A DNA stretch of 64,000 nucleotides, taken from NCBI GenBank assembly GCA_030430075.1, contig JAUIGN010000009.1, positions 62,001 to 126,000 of the forward strand, in the 5' to 3' direction. Numbering within the stretch: the first letter of the stretch is position 1; each line of letters opens with the position of its first letter. Below the pieces are notes generated by a model. It was not told the origin of the DNA, ran no database searches, and worked only from the letters and a program-made list of their open reading frames with translations. Source of the stretch: a bacterium. GTDB taxonomy: Bacteria; Planctomycetota; Planctomycetia; Pirellulales; Pirellulaceae. The translations under genes were made by a program, and so were the position numbers. Positions 8,786 through 19,700 of this stretch are shown piece by piece.

Positions 8786-9781
8786 TCACAAGCAGTCAGC
8801 ACCGCGCTGCAGGATCGCTTGCGTATCGCGCCCGACCTGCGGGTCGCACAGATCCCAGAACGGCGCACCGCTTGCAATTCCATGCAGAAAGTGGGCGATC
8901 GGATCTGCCATTTCCACCGCCGGCTTGGGGACCTTCAGTTCGCGTCCTTCCGGCACTTCCGACGTCGCGACGAACAACCGTCCGCCGGTGCGAGGCTCGA
9001 TCATCAGCGTTCCCTGGGTCCCGTAGATCAACGTCAAGTAAGCCGATAGCTTGCCGATCTGGGACCAGGACCCTTCAGAGACCGCGATCCCCTCCGGATA
9101 CCGCATTACCAGCATGCCGTTATCCGGCACCGGGCAGGTGGCCGCTTTGACCAACTGGCCGGCAGTGGCCCAGACCGTCTCTGGTTTTCCCAAGAGCACC
9201 TGGGCGAGCAGCGCGCCGTAGCAGCAGTAGTCCATATACGCGCCACCCGGACCATTCCGAAGCGGATCGAACAGCCAGTCACAGAAGTACTCAGAACAGC
9301 CCAATTCGGCAGGTCCGGCGTGCGCCGCCCGGTAGCGGACTTGCCACAGCCTGCCGACCGTGCCTTGCTTCGCCTGGGCAATCGCCTCTTGCATTTGGGG
9401 CCACCAGGCAAAAGGCCAGTTAACCATAAGTCGCGTGTTGTGCTGCCGGGCCGCCACCAACATCCGCTCGGCACCGGCTTCCGTAGCCGCCATCGGTTTC
9501 TCGACCATCGCGTGCAGCCCGAGCGCCGCCGCCCGCTCGACGCGCGCGGGCGCCGCTGCGTTGTCTCCGAAAACGAGCACCGCATCCAGCGACTCGGCGG
9601 CCAGCATCTCCGCATCATCCTCGTAGGCCGAGCAACCGTATTCGCGCGTTGCCCGCTCGCGAAGTGCAAGGTGCGGGTCGGCGACGGATACGATCGTCGC
9701 CCCGGGATGTCTACGAGCGTGGGGCAAGTTGTCCCAAATATGGTCGTGCGTTAACCCCAAAACGCCAAGGCGAATTCCCAT
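8786..9781 (-). CDS. Gfo/Idh/MocA family oxidoreductase
   Basis: A 331-residue NAD(P)-dependent dehydrogenase-like protein. The N-terminal Rossmann segment starts GIRLGVLGLTHDH, a variant nucleotide-binding loop, and the EKP motif at 94-96 is the family signature (the Lys is usually catalytic). The C-terminal half is the usual substrate-binding alpha/beta domain (GGAYMDYCCYGALL). Relatives oxidise or reduce sugars, inositols and related polyols; the substrate here cannot be told. The start is supported by GAGGAG about 9 nt upstream. It follows the PHP/DUF3604 gene on the same strand after 58 nt, so the two are probably one operon. No signal peptide, so cytoplasmic. Confidence 0.93.
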   Translation of the reverse strand: MGIRLGVLGLTHDHIWDNLPHARRHPGATIVSVADPHLALRERATREYGCSAYEDDAEMLAAESLDAVLVFGDNAAAPARVERAAALGLHAMVEKPMAATEAGAERMLVAARQHNTRLMVNWPFAWWPQMQEAIAQAKQGTVGRLWQVRYRAAHAGPAELGCSEYFCDWLFDPLRNGPGGAYMDYCCYGALLAQVLLGKPETVWATAGQLVKAATCPVPDNGMLVMRYPEGIAVSEGSWSQIGKLSAYLTLIYGTQGTLMIEPRTGGRLFVATSEVPEGRELKVPKPAVEMADPIAHFLHGIASGAPFWDLCDPQVGRDTQAILQRGADCL

Positions 9782-9839
9782 TCCGTGTGTCTCCTCTACG
9801 GTACGCTTGCCCCATCGTCATCGCGAAATATCGGGGACC

Positions 9840-11438
9840 TCAGGAGCCGACCCAAACCGGGCTGGTCCACGCCCATTGTCCGTTGAACTGTCGCACCCGG
9901 ATGCGGTACCGGTTCGCGCCCGTCAGGGGATCGGCGTGGTGATTCCCTGATTCAACCGCCTGCAATGCAGGAGCGGACGAGGCGTGTGCAAGGCCGGTCT
10001 GGGGTCGATCGGGCGTGTCGTCAACCAGTTCGCCGAACACGCAGCAGTCGTCCAGCGGCACCAGGGGACCGATTCGAACGGCTTCGGAGAGCCAACCGCG
10101 CAGATAGTGGACCTGCCCCCGACGAAGCAATTCTCCCAGCGACCGACGCACCGTCAGTCCGTTCACCGCCAACGTCACCTGGTCCGAGAGCTTGGCCTCC
10201 AATTCCAGCGAGACGGCTTGCGTGGTGTCGTGCCGCATCGAGGGATTCCCGGCGGTCATCGATCGCCAGTTCAGCTGGCGAGCCTGTTGTTCAACGACCG
10301 CGTGGGGCAAATCGTCGGTATCGGCGCCCGTCTCGTGCCCGCCAACGCCCTGCGGTGCCACGATGGCTTGACCGGAAAAGCAGGTCTCGACCGAAACGAT
10401 GCGGCCGTCGGACAACCGTAACTCGAACGACCACGGCGTCCGCCGATCCTTCTGGCCCCAGCCCCAGGTCACGCGCAATCGATAGCGCCGCCGCGATTGC
10501 GGTTCGAGCTCCGTAGCAGTTCTTCGGTGTGGGTAAAATCGTTTCCACACCAGGTCATTCTTGAGTAGTTCGACATAGTCCACCGCATCACTTCCCTGGA
10601 CGTCGACGGTGATCTGCGGTCGATTGCTACGGACTTCCGCGCCCATCTCGGCGCCGTCCACTCGAAGCCGGGCTTGAATCTTGTCTCCCGTGACGGCATA
10701 GACTCGGCGCGCCAGGAATGCTTCCCAGATCGCTTCACGGGTCAGCTCGCGAGCCCAAACCCCAACGCGTCCATCGCCATGGCTACCGGGATAGCCGCCG
10801 TGATGGTCGCTGGAAGCAATCACGCCGAACCGATGACCGGCGGCCCAGCCGGCCGTCGCCGTACTGTTCCAGTCGCGGGGCCCCATGTCGTGCAGCATCG
10901 GGTAGGGAGCGTCTTCGCTCTCCGAGCAGCCATGCAGCGAGTAGATTTCGACAAAGGGCGACAAGGCGGCATCAAAATGTTGCCAGTCGAGACCGCGGTA
11001 GCCCGCAGCGTAGCCGATATGATGCGGGATCATGATGCCTCGGGCGGCGCGGGCCACTTCGCGGAGTGCCGCGAGGTTCGGCGCGTCGGTCAACGCCAGG
11101 CCGGGCCCCGCAGCATAGACGTTATGGTCGCCGTACTCCAGCGAGTGCCATTCGTAGCTCGGCAAGGCTAGAAATCGGCCGGGCTGGCTGGCGTCTCGCT
11201 GCTCATCAATCAACTGGTCCCAGTTCGTTGCCAGCCGCGCGAAACCCTCACGGTGATAGTCGATGATGCCCGCGTAGCGGTCGCGGTCCTGTGGCATATC
11301 CGGCCAGAACGCATGGCCCGTGATGGAGCAGAAATCCAACTGGTCACGGGCGCGAGCCAAGGCTTGAGCCACGGTGCCTTCGCCATAGCTGATCGAACAA
11401 TGACTGTGCAGGTCTCCCCAAAACAATCGATTGCTCAT
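9840..11438 (-). CDS. PHP-type metal-dependent hydrolase (DUF3604-like)
   Basis: A 532-residue protein with a PHP-like N-terminal domain. The sequence begins with GDLHSHCSISYGEG (H11, H13 in the D-x-H-x-H motif) and SITGHAF (H42), followed further on by MIPHHIGYAAG and VIASSDHHGGYPG. These are the metal ligands of the PHP fold. The REAIWEAFLARRVYAVTGDK stretch is typical of DUF3604 proteins. The C-terminal third is beta-rich and may be an accessory domain. The role is probably hydrolysis of a phosphoester or related bond, substrate unknown. There is no obvious signal peptide. GAGGAG lies about 9 nt before the ATG. It is first in a likely two-gene operon with the downstream Gfo/Idh/MocA oxidoreductase. 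Confidence 0.88.
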   Translation of the reverse strand: MSNRLFWGDLHSHCSISYGEGTVAQALARARDQLDFCSITGHAFWPDMPQDRDRYAGIIDYHREGFARLATNWDQLIDEQRDASQPGRFLALPSYEWHSLEYGDHNVYAAGPGLALTDAPNLAALREVARAARGIMIPHHIGYAAGYRGLDWQHFDAALSPFVEIYSLHGCSESEDAPYPMLHDMGPRDWNSTATAGWAAGHRFGVIASSDHHGGYPGSHGDGRVGVWARELTREAIWEAFLARRVYAVTGDKIQARLRVDGAEMGAEVRSNRPQITVDVQGSDAVDYVELLKNDLVWKRFYPHRRTATELEPQSRRRYRLRVTWGWGQKDRRTPWSFELRLSDGRIVSVETCFSGQAIVAPQGVGGHETGADTDDLPHAVVEQQARQLNWRSMTAGNPSMRHDTTQAVSLELEAKLSDQVTLAVNGLTVRRSLGELLRRGQVHYLRGWLSEAVRIGPLVPLDDCCVFGELVDDTPDRPQTGLAHASSAPALQAVESGNHHADPLTGANRYRIRVRQFNGQWAWTSPVWVGS

Positions 11439-11758
11439 CCGACCCGACTCCTCAACGAACGACCTTCACACATGTACGGCCACACGCCGTCAACTCCAAT
11501 GAGCGACCGGCAAATGGCCGACATCTGCCCGCCGCTCACCCGCGGCGACGGCGCCCCCCGCCTTGCCGCGCATACACCGGGCACGCCCCATGATAGAGAA
11601 TCCGGCAAGCCGCGCGGAGATTGGGCGGTTGCACCCCCCAACGTGGCAACCGGGTTGCAACGCAAAATCGCCTTTTCGACTTTGGACGACCCTGATAGGT
11701 TGGCGGCGCACGAGGCAATCCGACCTGAACCGCCGCCCCGCCCCGATTTTCAGCCACA
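11439..11758. other. Divergent intergenic region
   Basis: About 320 nt between the PHP gene (minus) and the PAP2 gene (plus). It must hold both promoters, but no convincing -35/-10 pair, operator or terminator was found. Short open frames crossing it show no RBS or protein-like composition. Confidence 0.5.
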
Positions 11759-12427
11759 ATGCTTACGTCCGAAAACCGACTCCGAGTCACTCGACGCTAC
11801 TGGATCGCGATTGCCTTGATCCTCCTGACGGTCCCTGCGTTGGCCATTGATCGACCGCTGGCCCGGCTCTGCGAAAACCACGGCCTACCGGGCGACCTCC
11901 GCAAAGGCTTGAACCTGGTCGAAGCCTTTTCGCACGGGATCGGCGTGGCCCTGATTTGCGTAGCAGTGTTCGTCCTCGATCGAGCTCGACGCCGCTTCCT
12001 CTGGCGCCTGGCCGCCTGCCCGCTGATTGCCGGGATCATGGGAAATTTGGGCAAGTGCCTGATCGCACGCGCCCGCCCCAGTGCCTTCGACCTTTCCCAA
12101 CCGATCATGGAGTCGTTTGGCACCTGGCTACCGTTTCTCTTCCTGGCCGACTGGGATCATCCCTGGCAGTCCTTTCCGTCGGGACATACGGCAACCGCGG
12201 CCGGTTTTGCTGTCGGTCTGACCTGGATGTATCCCCACGGCCGAGTGCTGTTTGTCGCGCTGACGGTGCTGGCCGCCATGCAACGCATGGCAGAGTCGGC
12301 GCACTACCTGAGCGACACCCTGGGCGGGGCGGCGGTGGGGCTCTTCGCGGCCACGTTGATCTGCGACCATCGCATCGGAGGTCGAATTTACGACCGCCTC
12401 GAACGCTGCGACAGTCCACCTGAATAG
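11759..12427 (+). CDS. PAP2-family membrane phosphatase
   Basis: A 222-residue polytopic protein with all three PAP2 (type 2 phosphatidic acid phosphatase) motifs: K99-x6-R106-P107, P140-S141-G142-H143, and R176-x5-H182-x3-D186. The two histidines and the Asp are the expected catalytic set. Hydrophobic segments near 15-30, 58-75, 85-97, 120-132, 145-160 and 163-175 fit the usual six-helix fold. Likely reaction: dephosphorylation of a lipid phosphate (phosphatidic acid, phosphatidylglycerol phosphate or undecaprenyl pyrophosphate) at the membrane; the sequence does not say which. No clear Shine-Dalgarno precedes the ATG. Confidence 0.93.
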   Translation: MLTSENRLRVTRRYWIAIALILLTVPALAIDRPLARLCENHGLPGDLRKGLNLVEAFSHGIGVALICVAVFVLDRARRRFLWRLAACPLIAGIMGNLGKCLIARARPSAFDLSQPIMESFGTWLPFLFLADWDHPWQSFPSGHTATAAGFAVGLTWMYPHGRVLFVALTVLAAMQRMAESAHYLSDTLGGAAVGLFAATLICDHRIGGRIYDRLERCDSPPE

Positions 12428-12485
12428 GCCTTCATCCGCCCAAGACCGCGACCTTACAGAACCGGTCACCCCCCGGGCGAAATGC

Positions 12486-12515
12486 TTGTCGCCCCTTGCG
12501 TCGGCGGCTTAGAAT
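12486..12515 (+). promoter_or_regulatory. Candidate sigma-70 promoter
   Basis: TTGTCG (12486-12491), 18 nt, TAGAAT (12510-12515). It is followed by a perfect 13-bp tandem duplication, ATGCTCAGGGGCG, at 12526-12538 and 12539-12551. It lies about 65 nt upstream of the ATG at 12580. A 6-bp hairpin GGGCGA/TCGCCC (12475-12494) overlaps the -35 and could end the PAP2 transcript weakly. Confidence 0.35.
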
Positions 12516-12579
12516 GCCCCGCAGTATGCTCAGGGGCGATGCTCAGGGGCGCGATCGCCATGGAGAAGGAGATGCTCGT

Positions 12580-13260
12580 ATGGTTGCCGGTCTGATTCTG
12601 CTTTCGATGGTTGCCGCGGATCCGGCCCAATCGGCGCACGGTGCCGCGAATGCACAGCCGCCTCTGCGTAAGTTCCACGAGATCAATGCCGACCTGCGCT
12701 CGCTGTTCCTCCGCGAACGCCAGGCAAAATCAGCGGCAGAGCGGGCCACGGTGATTTTCGAGATGACGGAACTCTACCAGGAGATTCGCCGCGACCCGCG
12801 CCTCGAACAGAGCCGGACCCTGACGTCGTACAAGAACAAGCTATGGAGCCGGTTGACGCGGATCAAGGCAGAGATCAACAAGTACATCTCGCGTTCCGAG
12901 CGTCAGCGGGGGGCGGCCGCGGCAGATGTGGCGGTGCCAGCGGACGAGGACCTGCAGACGGCAACCTTGGCAGCTGCCGGCGCTGCTGGACATTTGGACC
13001 TGGCCGGTGCGGCCCTGGGAGGCCCGGCCAGCGTGTTCGCTCAAGGCAGCGCGCGGGGCGGGCGCGCGATCCCCGACTACGGCCCCGCGTTGGTGGCCCT
13101 GATTGAACGAACGATCGCGCCCGAGTTCTGGGACACGAACGGCGGCCCGGGCACCATCGTCTATTACCAACCGCTAATGTGCCTGGTCGTGCGAGCCACC
13201 TCCGAGGTTCATCATCTCATCGGGGGAACGACCGGCGCGCTGCGGGCCGCGGGACGTTGA
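12580..13260 (+). CDS. Small exported hypothetical protein
   Basis: A 226-residue protein. The open frame reaches back to 12496, but the ATG at 12580 has GGAG just upstream (12567-12571) and starts a signal peptide (MVAGLILLSMVAADPAQSAHG), so it is chosen. The mature part has a helical, charged segment (residues about 30-115; possible coiled coil) and an Ala/Gly linker. The C-terminal block runs from ALIERTIAPEFWDTNGGPG to VVRATSEVHHLIGG. That block (W-D-x-N-G-G-P-G, then Y-Y-x-P-L, then V-R-A-T-x-E-V-H) has the look of a motif shared by planctomycete exported proteins of unknown role. No enzyme motif. Downstream comes a repeat-rich gap. Confidence 0.8.
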   Translation: MVAGLILLSMVAADPAQSAHGAANAQPPLRKFHEINADLRSLFLRERQAKSAAERATVIFEMTELYQEIRRDPRLEQSRTLTSYKNKLWSRLTRIKAEINKYISRSERQRGAAAADVAVPADEDLQTATLAAAGAAGHLDLAGAALGGPASVFAQGSARGGRAIPDYGPALVALIERTIAPEFWDTNGGPGTIVYYQPLMCLVVRATSEVHHLIGGTTGALRAAGR

Positions 13261-13387
13261 CAGGGACCGTTCCTGGACGAACAAGCGTTCAGTGTACGTC
13301 GCCGTGTCGGCGTCATGTGTGGTGAACTTGTCCAAGCCGCCGCGAATCCCCGCCGGAACGCAATCGGTGGTTTGCTCGGCGATCATC

Positions 13388-13417
13388 GGAACCGGGGCGA
13401 ACGCCCGACGGCTGATG
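13388..13417 (+). repeat. REP-like dispersed element, copy 1
   Basis: A 30-nt element with the core GGGGCGAACGCCC, which can pair GGGC with GCCC around a GAAC loop, followed by a CGGCTGATG tail. Other copies are at about 46415, 51798 and 63557. It lies about 130 nt after the stop of the gene at 12580-13260. Confidence 0.8.
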
Positions 13418-13430
13418 CATGCTTCGGGCT

Positions 13431-13453
13431 TAGGTCATGCAAAGCATGGCCTA
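13431..13453. repeat. Stem-loop TAGGTCATGC/GCATGGCCTA
   Basis: A 10-bp stem with a 3-nt AAA loop (one G-T wobble). A related GTCATGC/GCATGAC hairpin is at 46261-46277. It lies in the gene-free stretch 13261-13784. Confidence 0.65.
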
Positions 13454-13529
13454 CGGAAGGGCGGAATCCGCAAGCATGGAGTCCGAAAGCATGGAATTAC
13501 CTCATGCAGCAGCAGCGCACGCACTGGCT

Positions 13530-13562
13530 CCCCTCTCCCCCAGCTTGTCTGGGGGAGAGGGG
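13530..13562. repeat. 14-bp perfect hairpin
   Basis: CCCCTCTCCCCCAG (13530-13543) and its exact inverse complement (13549-13562) flank a 5-nt CTTGT loop. It has no U-tract on either side, so it is not a classical terminator. It lies in the gap between the small exported protein and the end of the giant gene. The rest of 13261-13730 shows no gene. Confidence 0.85.
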
Positions 13563-13730
13563 CCGGGGGTGAGGGGGCGAGCTTCCCAGCCGCATTGCGT
13601 CATGCCGATGATCACCTGGCCCCAATGCCGTTCAATCTACAGCCGCGATCACATCCTCAACGCGTTGACTGACAAAGCGTGAACGGTTTCATCAAAGCAT
13701 CCGCGCACTTGTAACGGCCGCAAACGCACA

Positions 13731-13757
13731 ACGCCCCGGAGAGGTCCTCCGGGGCGT
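13731..13757 (-). terminator. Hairpin downstream of the giant gene
   Basis: An 11-bp GC-rich stem (ACGCCCCGGAG with CTCCGGGGCGT) and a 5-nt loop, 28 nt past the stop of the giant gene. On the minus strand it is followed by a weak T-rich run (TGTGCGTTTG), so termination is plausible but not of the strong intrinsic type. Confidence 0.6.
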
Positions 13758-13784
13758 CGTCGTCATTCAAGCTAAGTCTGACAA

Positions 13785-16700
13785 CTACCCAAGGTCACCG
13801 AAGACATCGTCCAGTTCGGATCGCGATTGACGATTGGAGACGTCGTGTGCGAGCGAATCGAAGAGATCTTCGTCCAACTCGGCCGATGCGAACAGTTCGT
13901 TACGAGCCGTATCCGCCAGGCTACCGCCCTGGCCGGATTGTTGAACGGCCGGTACCAACAGCGTGTCGGCCTCGGCATCCTGCCCCGCCTTCGATGAACT
14001 GACCACCTTGCCAGTGTCGGTCGCCGCTTCGTCGCTGGTGCCAAGCTGGTAACTCCAGCCGGCATAATTGATCGACGTTCCAGATGGGCCGCCGAGACCA
14101 ACCTGGAAGACGCTGGCAACACCTTCCCCTTCGCCTCCGTCCTGAGCCGGAGCGGAGACATCAGCATTCAGGAAGTTGATGATCCTCAAGGCGTCTGACG
14201 GCGAGATGAAGAAGTCACGGTTCGTGTCCGGGTTCTTCTCACCGGGCAACGTCGGCTCGGCGGTGCGGGCACCGTTGGCGTTCAGGTCATTGATGACGAC
14301 CCGCACGTCGGTCGGCGTCACAAAGCCGTCCTTGTTGACGTCCAGCGGGTTATCGCCGCCGACGGGAGGCGTATCGTCACCTTCGCCGCCACCACCTGCC
14401 GGAGGATCGAAGTTACCCACGATCGGCAGGGCGAATTCGTCGCCGAACTGAGCATAGATGTCGTTGCCCAGCGGAACCGGCGAGAAGGCGTGGTTCAAGG
14501 TGGCCACGGTGCCATTGGCACGACGACCCAAGACGCCGTCCGCGTTGCCGGCCGCATCGTCGATACCGTAGAAGTCGTTCGACACCAGGAAGAACCACTC
14601 GGCACCTTCACCCGGGCTGGTTCCGGCCCGATCGGGCATCCACAACCCGACGTCGTCGATACCATCGCCGTCCATGTCATGGACGACTGGAATCTCGCGG
14701 ACTCCGCTGATGCTGTCGAAGATGATCGTCGCCGCCGTCGCTCCGCCGACCAGCCACGAGCGGGCCGTGCCATTGGTCAGCAGGAAGTTGAAGACCGCGG
14801 TACCGCCGGTCCCGGCTCCCGTGCCAGTGTAGGCACCCAGATCGTCGAAACCGTCCCCGTCGAAGTCGCCGACGACCGGATGTCCGGTCAGGGTCGGTGT
14901 CACGAGCGGTGTATCGACATTGAAGTTGCCGGTTGTATCGAACCACCAGGTCGGGGTCGACCCGCCGGTAAAGACGGCGACTTCGTCCCGGGCATTCTGG
15001 CCCGCATCAAAGTTACCAGCCACGGGCAGACCGTTGATGTTGGCCGGATCGACAACGATGCCGGATGCCGGCACACTACCGAACGCCGGGCCGGGGGCCC
15101 CGTTATCGTTCGTGTCGACCAACCATCGCCACGGCCCGGAAATTCCGGTCCCAATGCTGCCGTAGGCCGCCAGTTCATCGTAGCCGTTGCCGTTCCAGTC
15201 ACCGGCGACGAAATCATCGCTGGTGAAGGCGTTGCCACCGGGCGGGTTGCCGGCCGTCGGCGAACCATTGCCGAACGAGTAAACGAAGTCGCGATTGACC
15301 GCGTCGAGGTTGTTCGGATCGTAAATCGAGTTGCCGTTGATGTCGGCCCAGACCGTACCCGCAGACACGACCGCAATTTCGGCAACCGAGTCAACCGTAA
15401 AGCGGGCTACGAAATCGCCGCCCGGGCGTCCGTCACCCGTCGGGAACGTACCGCCACCATTGGGCTCGACCGAGTTATTCTCGCCGTCCAGATGGTTGCC
15501 GGCCGGATCAATCAGGCTGTCGTCGATCGTCAACGTGTAGCGATCATCGGGCAGTTGCGGAATGACGTCATCGACCGTTCCGGCGATTCCATCAGGTCCG
15601 GGCAGCGGTGCCGCCGACCGGCCGAGATCGTCAGCCGTTCCAAAGATGCCGTCCACGCCGGCACCACCGAAGAACAACAAGATGTTGCCGGTCGCAATTC
15701 CGGGACCGTTGTTGGTCGGCTGGTACTGAATGGCGGAGATCGGAATCACGCCGTTGGCATCACCTGTCAACACGATCGCGTCAAGCGGCAAGCCGACAAA
15801 CGGCGGGGCAAACGGGGCCGGCGAGGGCACCGTCGAGATCGCCTGGTAGATAAACGGCGCGACCCGAGCCGGCAGATCCGAGACGGGAATCGTGAGGCTG
15901 GTGACCGCCGGGGTTGGCGCCAGGCTGGGGCCAGGGGCCTCCGGCGTGGGCTTGTTGGCGAACAGGTTGTAACCCGGCGTCCCCGTGATGAAGGGCCGCG
16001 CGGAGATCGTCGGTCCTGCCGTATCCAGGAAGAACACGAACGGAATTGCCGCCGACGTGTTTCCGGCAACGTCTTCGGCCGTGACCAGAATGTTCCGGAC
16101 GCCGTCGCGGCCTAACGCGGCCAGCTTCGCCGGATCGTTCATGTCGACCGTCGACGTGATTTCCCATTCGCCCCACGGATGCTGGTTGGTTCCATCCAAC
16201 GGCGTGGCCACCGTCTGACCGATCAACACGTCGTCCGGCGTGAGACCGTTGTTGGTGATGTCCACGTACGCCCGAACGATCGAATCCGCTTCGGCTTGAC
16301 CCCAGAACGTGGGCGTCGTGTCGTTGGTGATCCGATCGATCGACGTCGCCGGCAGGGCCGGGTCGGCCGAGTCGCTCGAGGAACGCAAGCCGTCGGGGAT
16401 CGGAACAGCGGCGTTGGGCACACCTGGATCGCCGAAGGAGACCGTCGGCGCGACCGTGTCGACAACGATTTCCAGTGACTCGCTGCGGGCACCAAAGGCC
16501 AAATCGTTGGCCAGCACGGTGTCGATCGAAGGATCGATGATCTCCACCTTGGCACTGATGAAGTGGCTGCCATTGGTCAGCACCAGGGCGGCCGCTCCCG
16601 GGATGGCGTCCACTCCGAAGTCGAAGATGTAGACGCCCGGCGTTCCGGCCAGCGGTCGAGCGTACCCGATCGGCGTCTGCGGAGCGGTGCCCGGCTGCTG

Positions 16701-19700
16701 CGGATTGCCTTCGATGAAGACGGGTACGCGGTACCCGGCGTTGGCGATCGCGGGTGCGCCACCCGGCGCCGCCGTTTGCAGCGGATTGAGCGGAATCGGA
16801 ATCGCACCGTCGGGAGGATTGCCGGCGGCGGACGCACCCGGCAGGTCACGCAACAAGATGTCGTCGTCCAGCCGGAACGTGATGATCGGCGTACTGTCCC
16901 GCGTGACATCGTCAAACTGCGAGCGACCGGTGTCAGTGCTCTCAACGATAAACGCGTCGCCCACCGCCGGGTTGGCAATCAACCCGGCACCGACCGTGAA
17001 AACACCACCAGCAAAGCCGGTAATCACTGCCTGCCGGCCGGCGTTTGCACCGGTTGTGTACTCGATCGTCTTGCCGACATAATCCCGGGCGACCGTGGGT
17101 GCCCCGAGGACCGGGTTGACCGGCACGGTGGTCGCCGGAATGCTGACCGTGGTCGCACCGGCACCGGTCGTGCCGACTTCGATGATGTCGTTGAGTTCGA
17201 TGTCGTACGGTACCGGCGGGGCTTCGTTGACGATCGTGATGTCGTAGCCGTTGACAACCGTCGTGTTCTGCGTGTTCGCCCCGGCATTCGCACCGAAGAC
17301 CCGCAGGTAGTAGGTCTGGCCTTGAACAGCCGGAATCCGGGCCCGAGCGACATCCGGCGTGCCGGCAGCGGCCGGGGTCAGGCTGCCGCTGAAGGTGCCG
17401 GTGGTGGCTCCCGCAATGGCGTTGCCCTGGGCGTCCAGCACGTCCACCGCCAACTGTCCGCCACCCGGCAGCAGCGTGGCGGCGTACGAGTTGAAGTAGA
17501 CCTGGAAGTCCAACGTTCCCGTCTTTTCGGCGACCACCCGGAAGTAATCCACATCCGCGGGCACACCCAGGTGCTCGCTGAAGTTGGGGAAGATCGCCAG
17601 GTTCTCGACGTTGATCGTCTCGCCCGAACCGAGGAACGCGGCCTGCAACGTATTTTCGTTCTGCTCGTAGTTATCCGGTCCCAGCACCAACAGGTTCGTG
17701 TTGGTGAGATCGGGATTCGGCAGGACGGGCAACCCGAAGTTGGGCGACACGACTTCGACGTTGGTGTAGGCCACTCCGGGACGACGTGTCGGCGTTCCAC
17801 CGGCGTTATTGAAGATCACCACATTGCCGGCATCCGGAATCCGGCTCTGGTTGATGACGACAAAGTTGGCGGCCGAAAGGGGATTGGCCACACCACCGAC
17901 CAGAGACGTAATCACCAAGGCATCGCTGGCCTGCGGCTGACCGCCATCGACGTTAACGAACAGTCCCGGCCCATCCGGGGCACCGGGCGAAACCACGTCC
18001 GCCGGATCGTAGTGGACCGTGTCGTCGCCGTCCCGGGCGGAAATCGTCACCGTCTCGATACTGCCGCCGGTCACCGTGGCGGGGACAGCCGGCAGGCCGA
18101 TCGCGGCGCCGTCGTCCAGGACGACCGGTTGCCAGAGGGGCAGCGGAGCCGCCGGGAAGGTGAAGGGCAGCGGTGCCAGGCCGACGGTGCGTGTGGAGGT
18201 GTCCGTGTCCACGGCGATCAAGTCCCGACCGTTCGTGCCGACGAAGACAACCTTGTCAGCGATTCCGCCCGATCCACCGGTAATGGTGAACAGGTCTTCG
18301 CCCTGGAGGAAGTTGTTGAAGTTGACTTCCAACTTCTCGCCTTCCACCGTGACATTGCCGTCGTTGGTGCTGAGCGGTGTGTAGGTAATCACGTCGTCAT
18401 GGCGAGTACCGGCAACATACAGGTTGTCGGCTGCCCCGGTCGGGTTCGGAGCCTCGACGTTCGCCGTCTCGACTCCCAACAAGGTGACCACACCCAAGGC
18501 GTCCTGCTGGATCGTCTGATGATCCGGACGCGGCGTGCCGGTCGCGGTGTCGTATTCGACGGCGACCGTACGCGGTGCCGCGGTGGCCGAATTGACGTAG
18601 AAGTCAACCTGGTCGCTGGCACCCGGCTCGCCACCTTCCGCCGTGATCGTGATGATGCTCGACGAAGGCGAGGTGATGCTGAACAGATCGTCCCCACCGC
18701 CACCGCGGAGCTGGTAATCCTCGATGTTCGTCGTGTCGACTTCGATCTGACCGTTGAGGGCGATCGAGGTATCCGCCGCACCGGGGAACGGCACGGTGAA
18801 GGTGTCGGCGAAGCCGTAGCCGTTGTAGATCAGCGTGTCGGCGGTTACGCCGAGATCGGTGAACAACAGTCGGCCGCCGGAAGCTCCCAGGTTGTTGAAG
18901 CTCATCGGCACCAGCGAATCGACCTGCACATGGCCCGAGTCCGGGGTCGAACCCGGTGTCAGGGTGACCGTGCTGGACACGCCCGCCGGCAGATTCGTCG
19001 TCAGAACATCTTCGGGAGCGGTCCCGTCGCCTCGCTGCCCGTCAATCACCAGGGCCTCGACGGTGGCGAAGTTGACCGGCACCGGTCCGGCACCGGTCAC
19101 ATTGCCCGCGTTGTCGGTACCTGCCGTCGGTGTGAACGAGATCGCGTCATCCATGTTGAGCAACCCGTTGACCGTCAGCACGTCGCTGCCGCTGGTCGGA
19201 TCGCCACCGTTGACGGTGATGGTCGTCAGGGCGGCAGGCGTAATCGGGTTGTTCAGGTTGATCTCGTCGCTGCCGGCGAGTCCGTTCAGGGTCAGTGTGC
19301 CCTTGTTCTCGAACTCGTAGGTTTCAAATCCATCGACCGAAACCAGGCCGGTGTTGCCGGCGAAGATGCCGCCGCCGGGGCCTTGCGAGTAGTTGATCTG
19401 GTTCGCGGCATTCGTGCCGTTGACCACCAGGTTGGCGGCGACCAGGTTGTCATGAACCGGTTCGAGGTTGACGAAGTCGATCGTCATGGGCGATGACGCG
19501 GCCGGGGCGTACAGCAGGCGGCCCTCGGTCGTGGCCGGACCCGGCGAATAGGTGGTAGTGTCAACCGCTGTCGTCGGGCTTCCGGTGACTTGCAACAGGT
19601 CCGAACCGCCACCGCCATCGAAGGTGATCGGCACGGCGGTGATATCCGAACCGCTCGAGCCGTCGGCGTTGACCTGGACCGTGTCATCACCGCCCAGGGA

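Noticed and set aside
7903..8883. Minus-strand frame with repeated GSETRAQ-like units
   Set aside because: Translation of the 43-bp repeat plus the antisense DUF1501 end; rotating frames show it is non-coding.
16563..19496. Long plus-strand open frame (977 codons) inside the giant gene
   Set aside because: Antisense to a coding frame with GC-rich, biased codons; no RBS, no domain, Arg/Val-rich low-quality protein. Many such frames lie across 14.5-37 kb.
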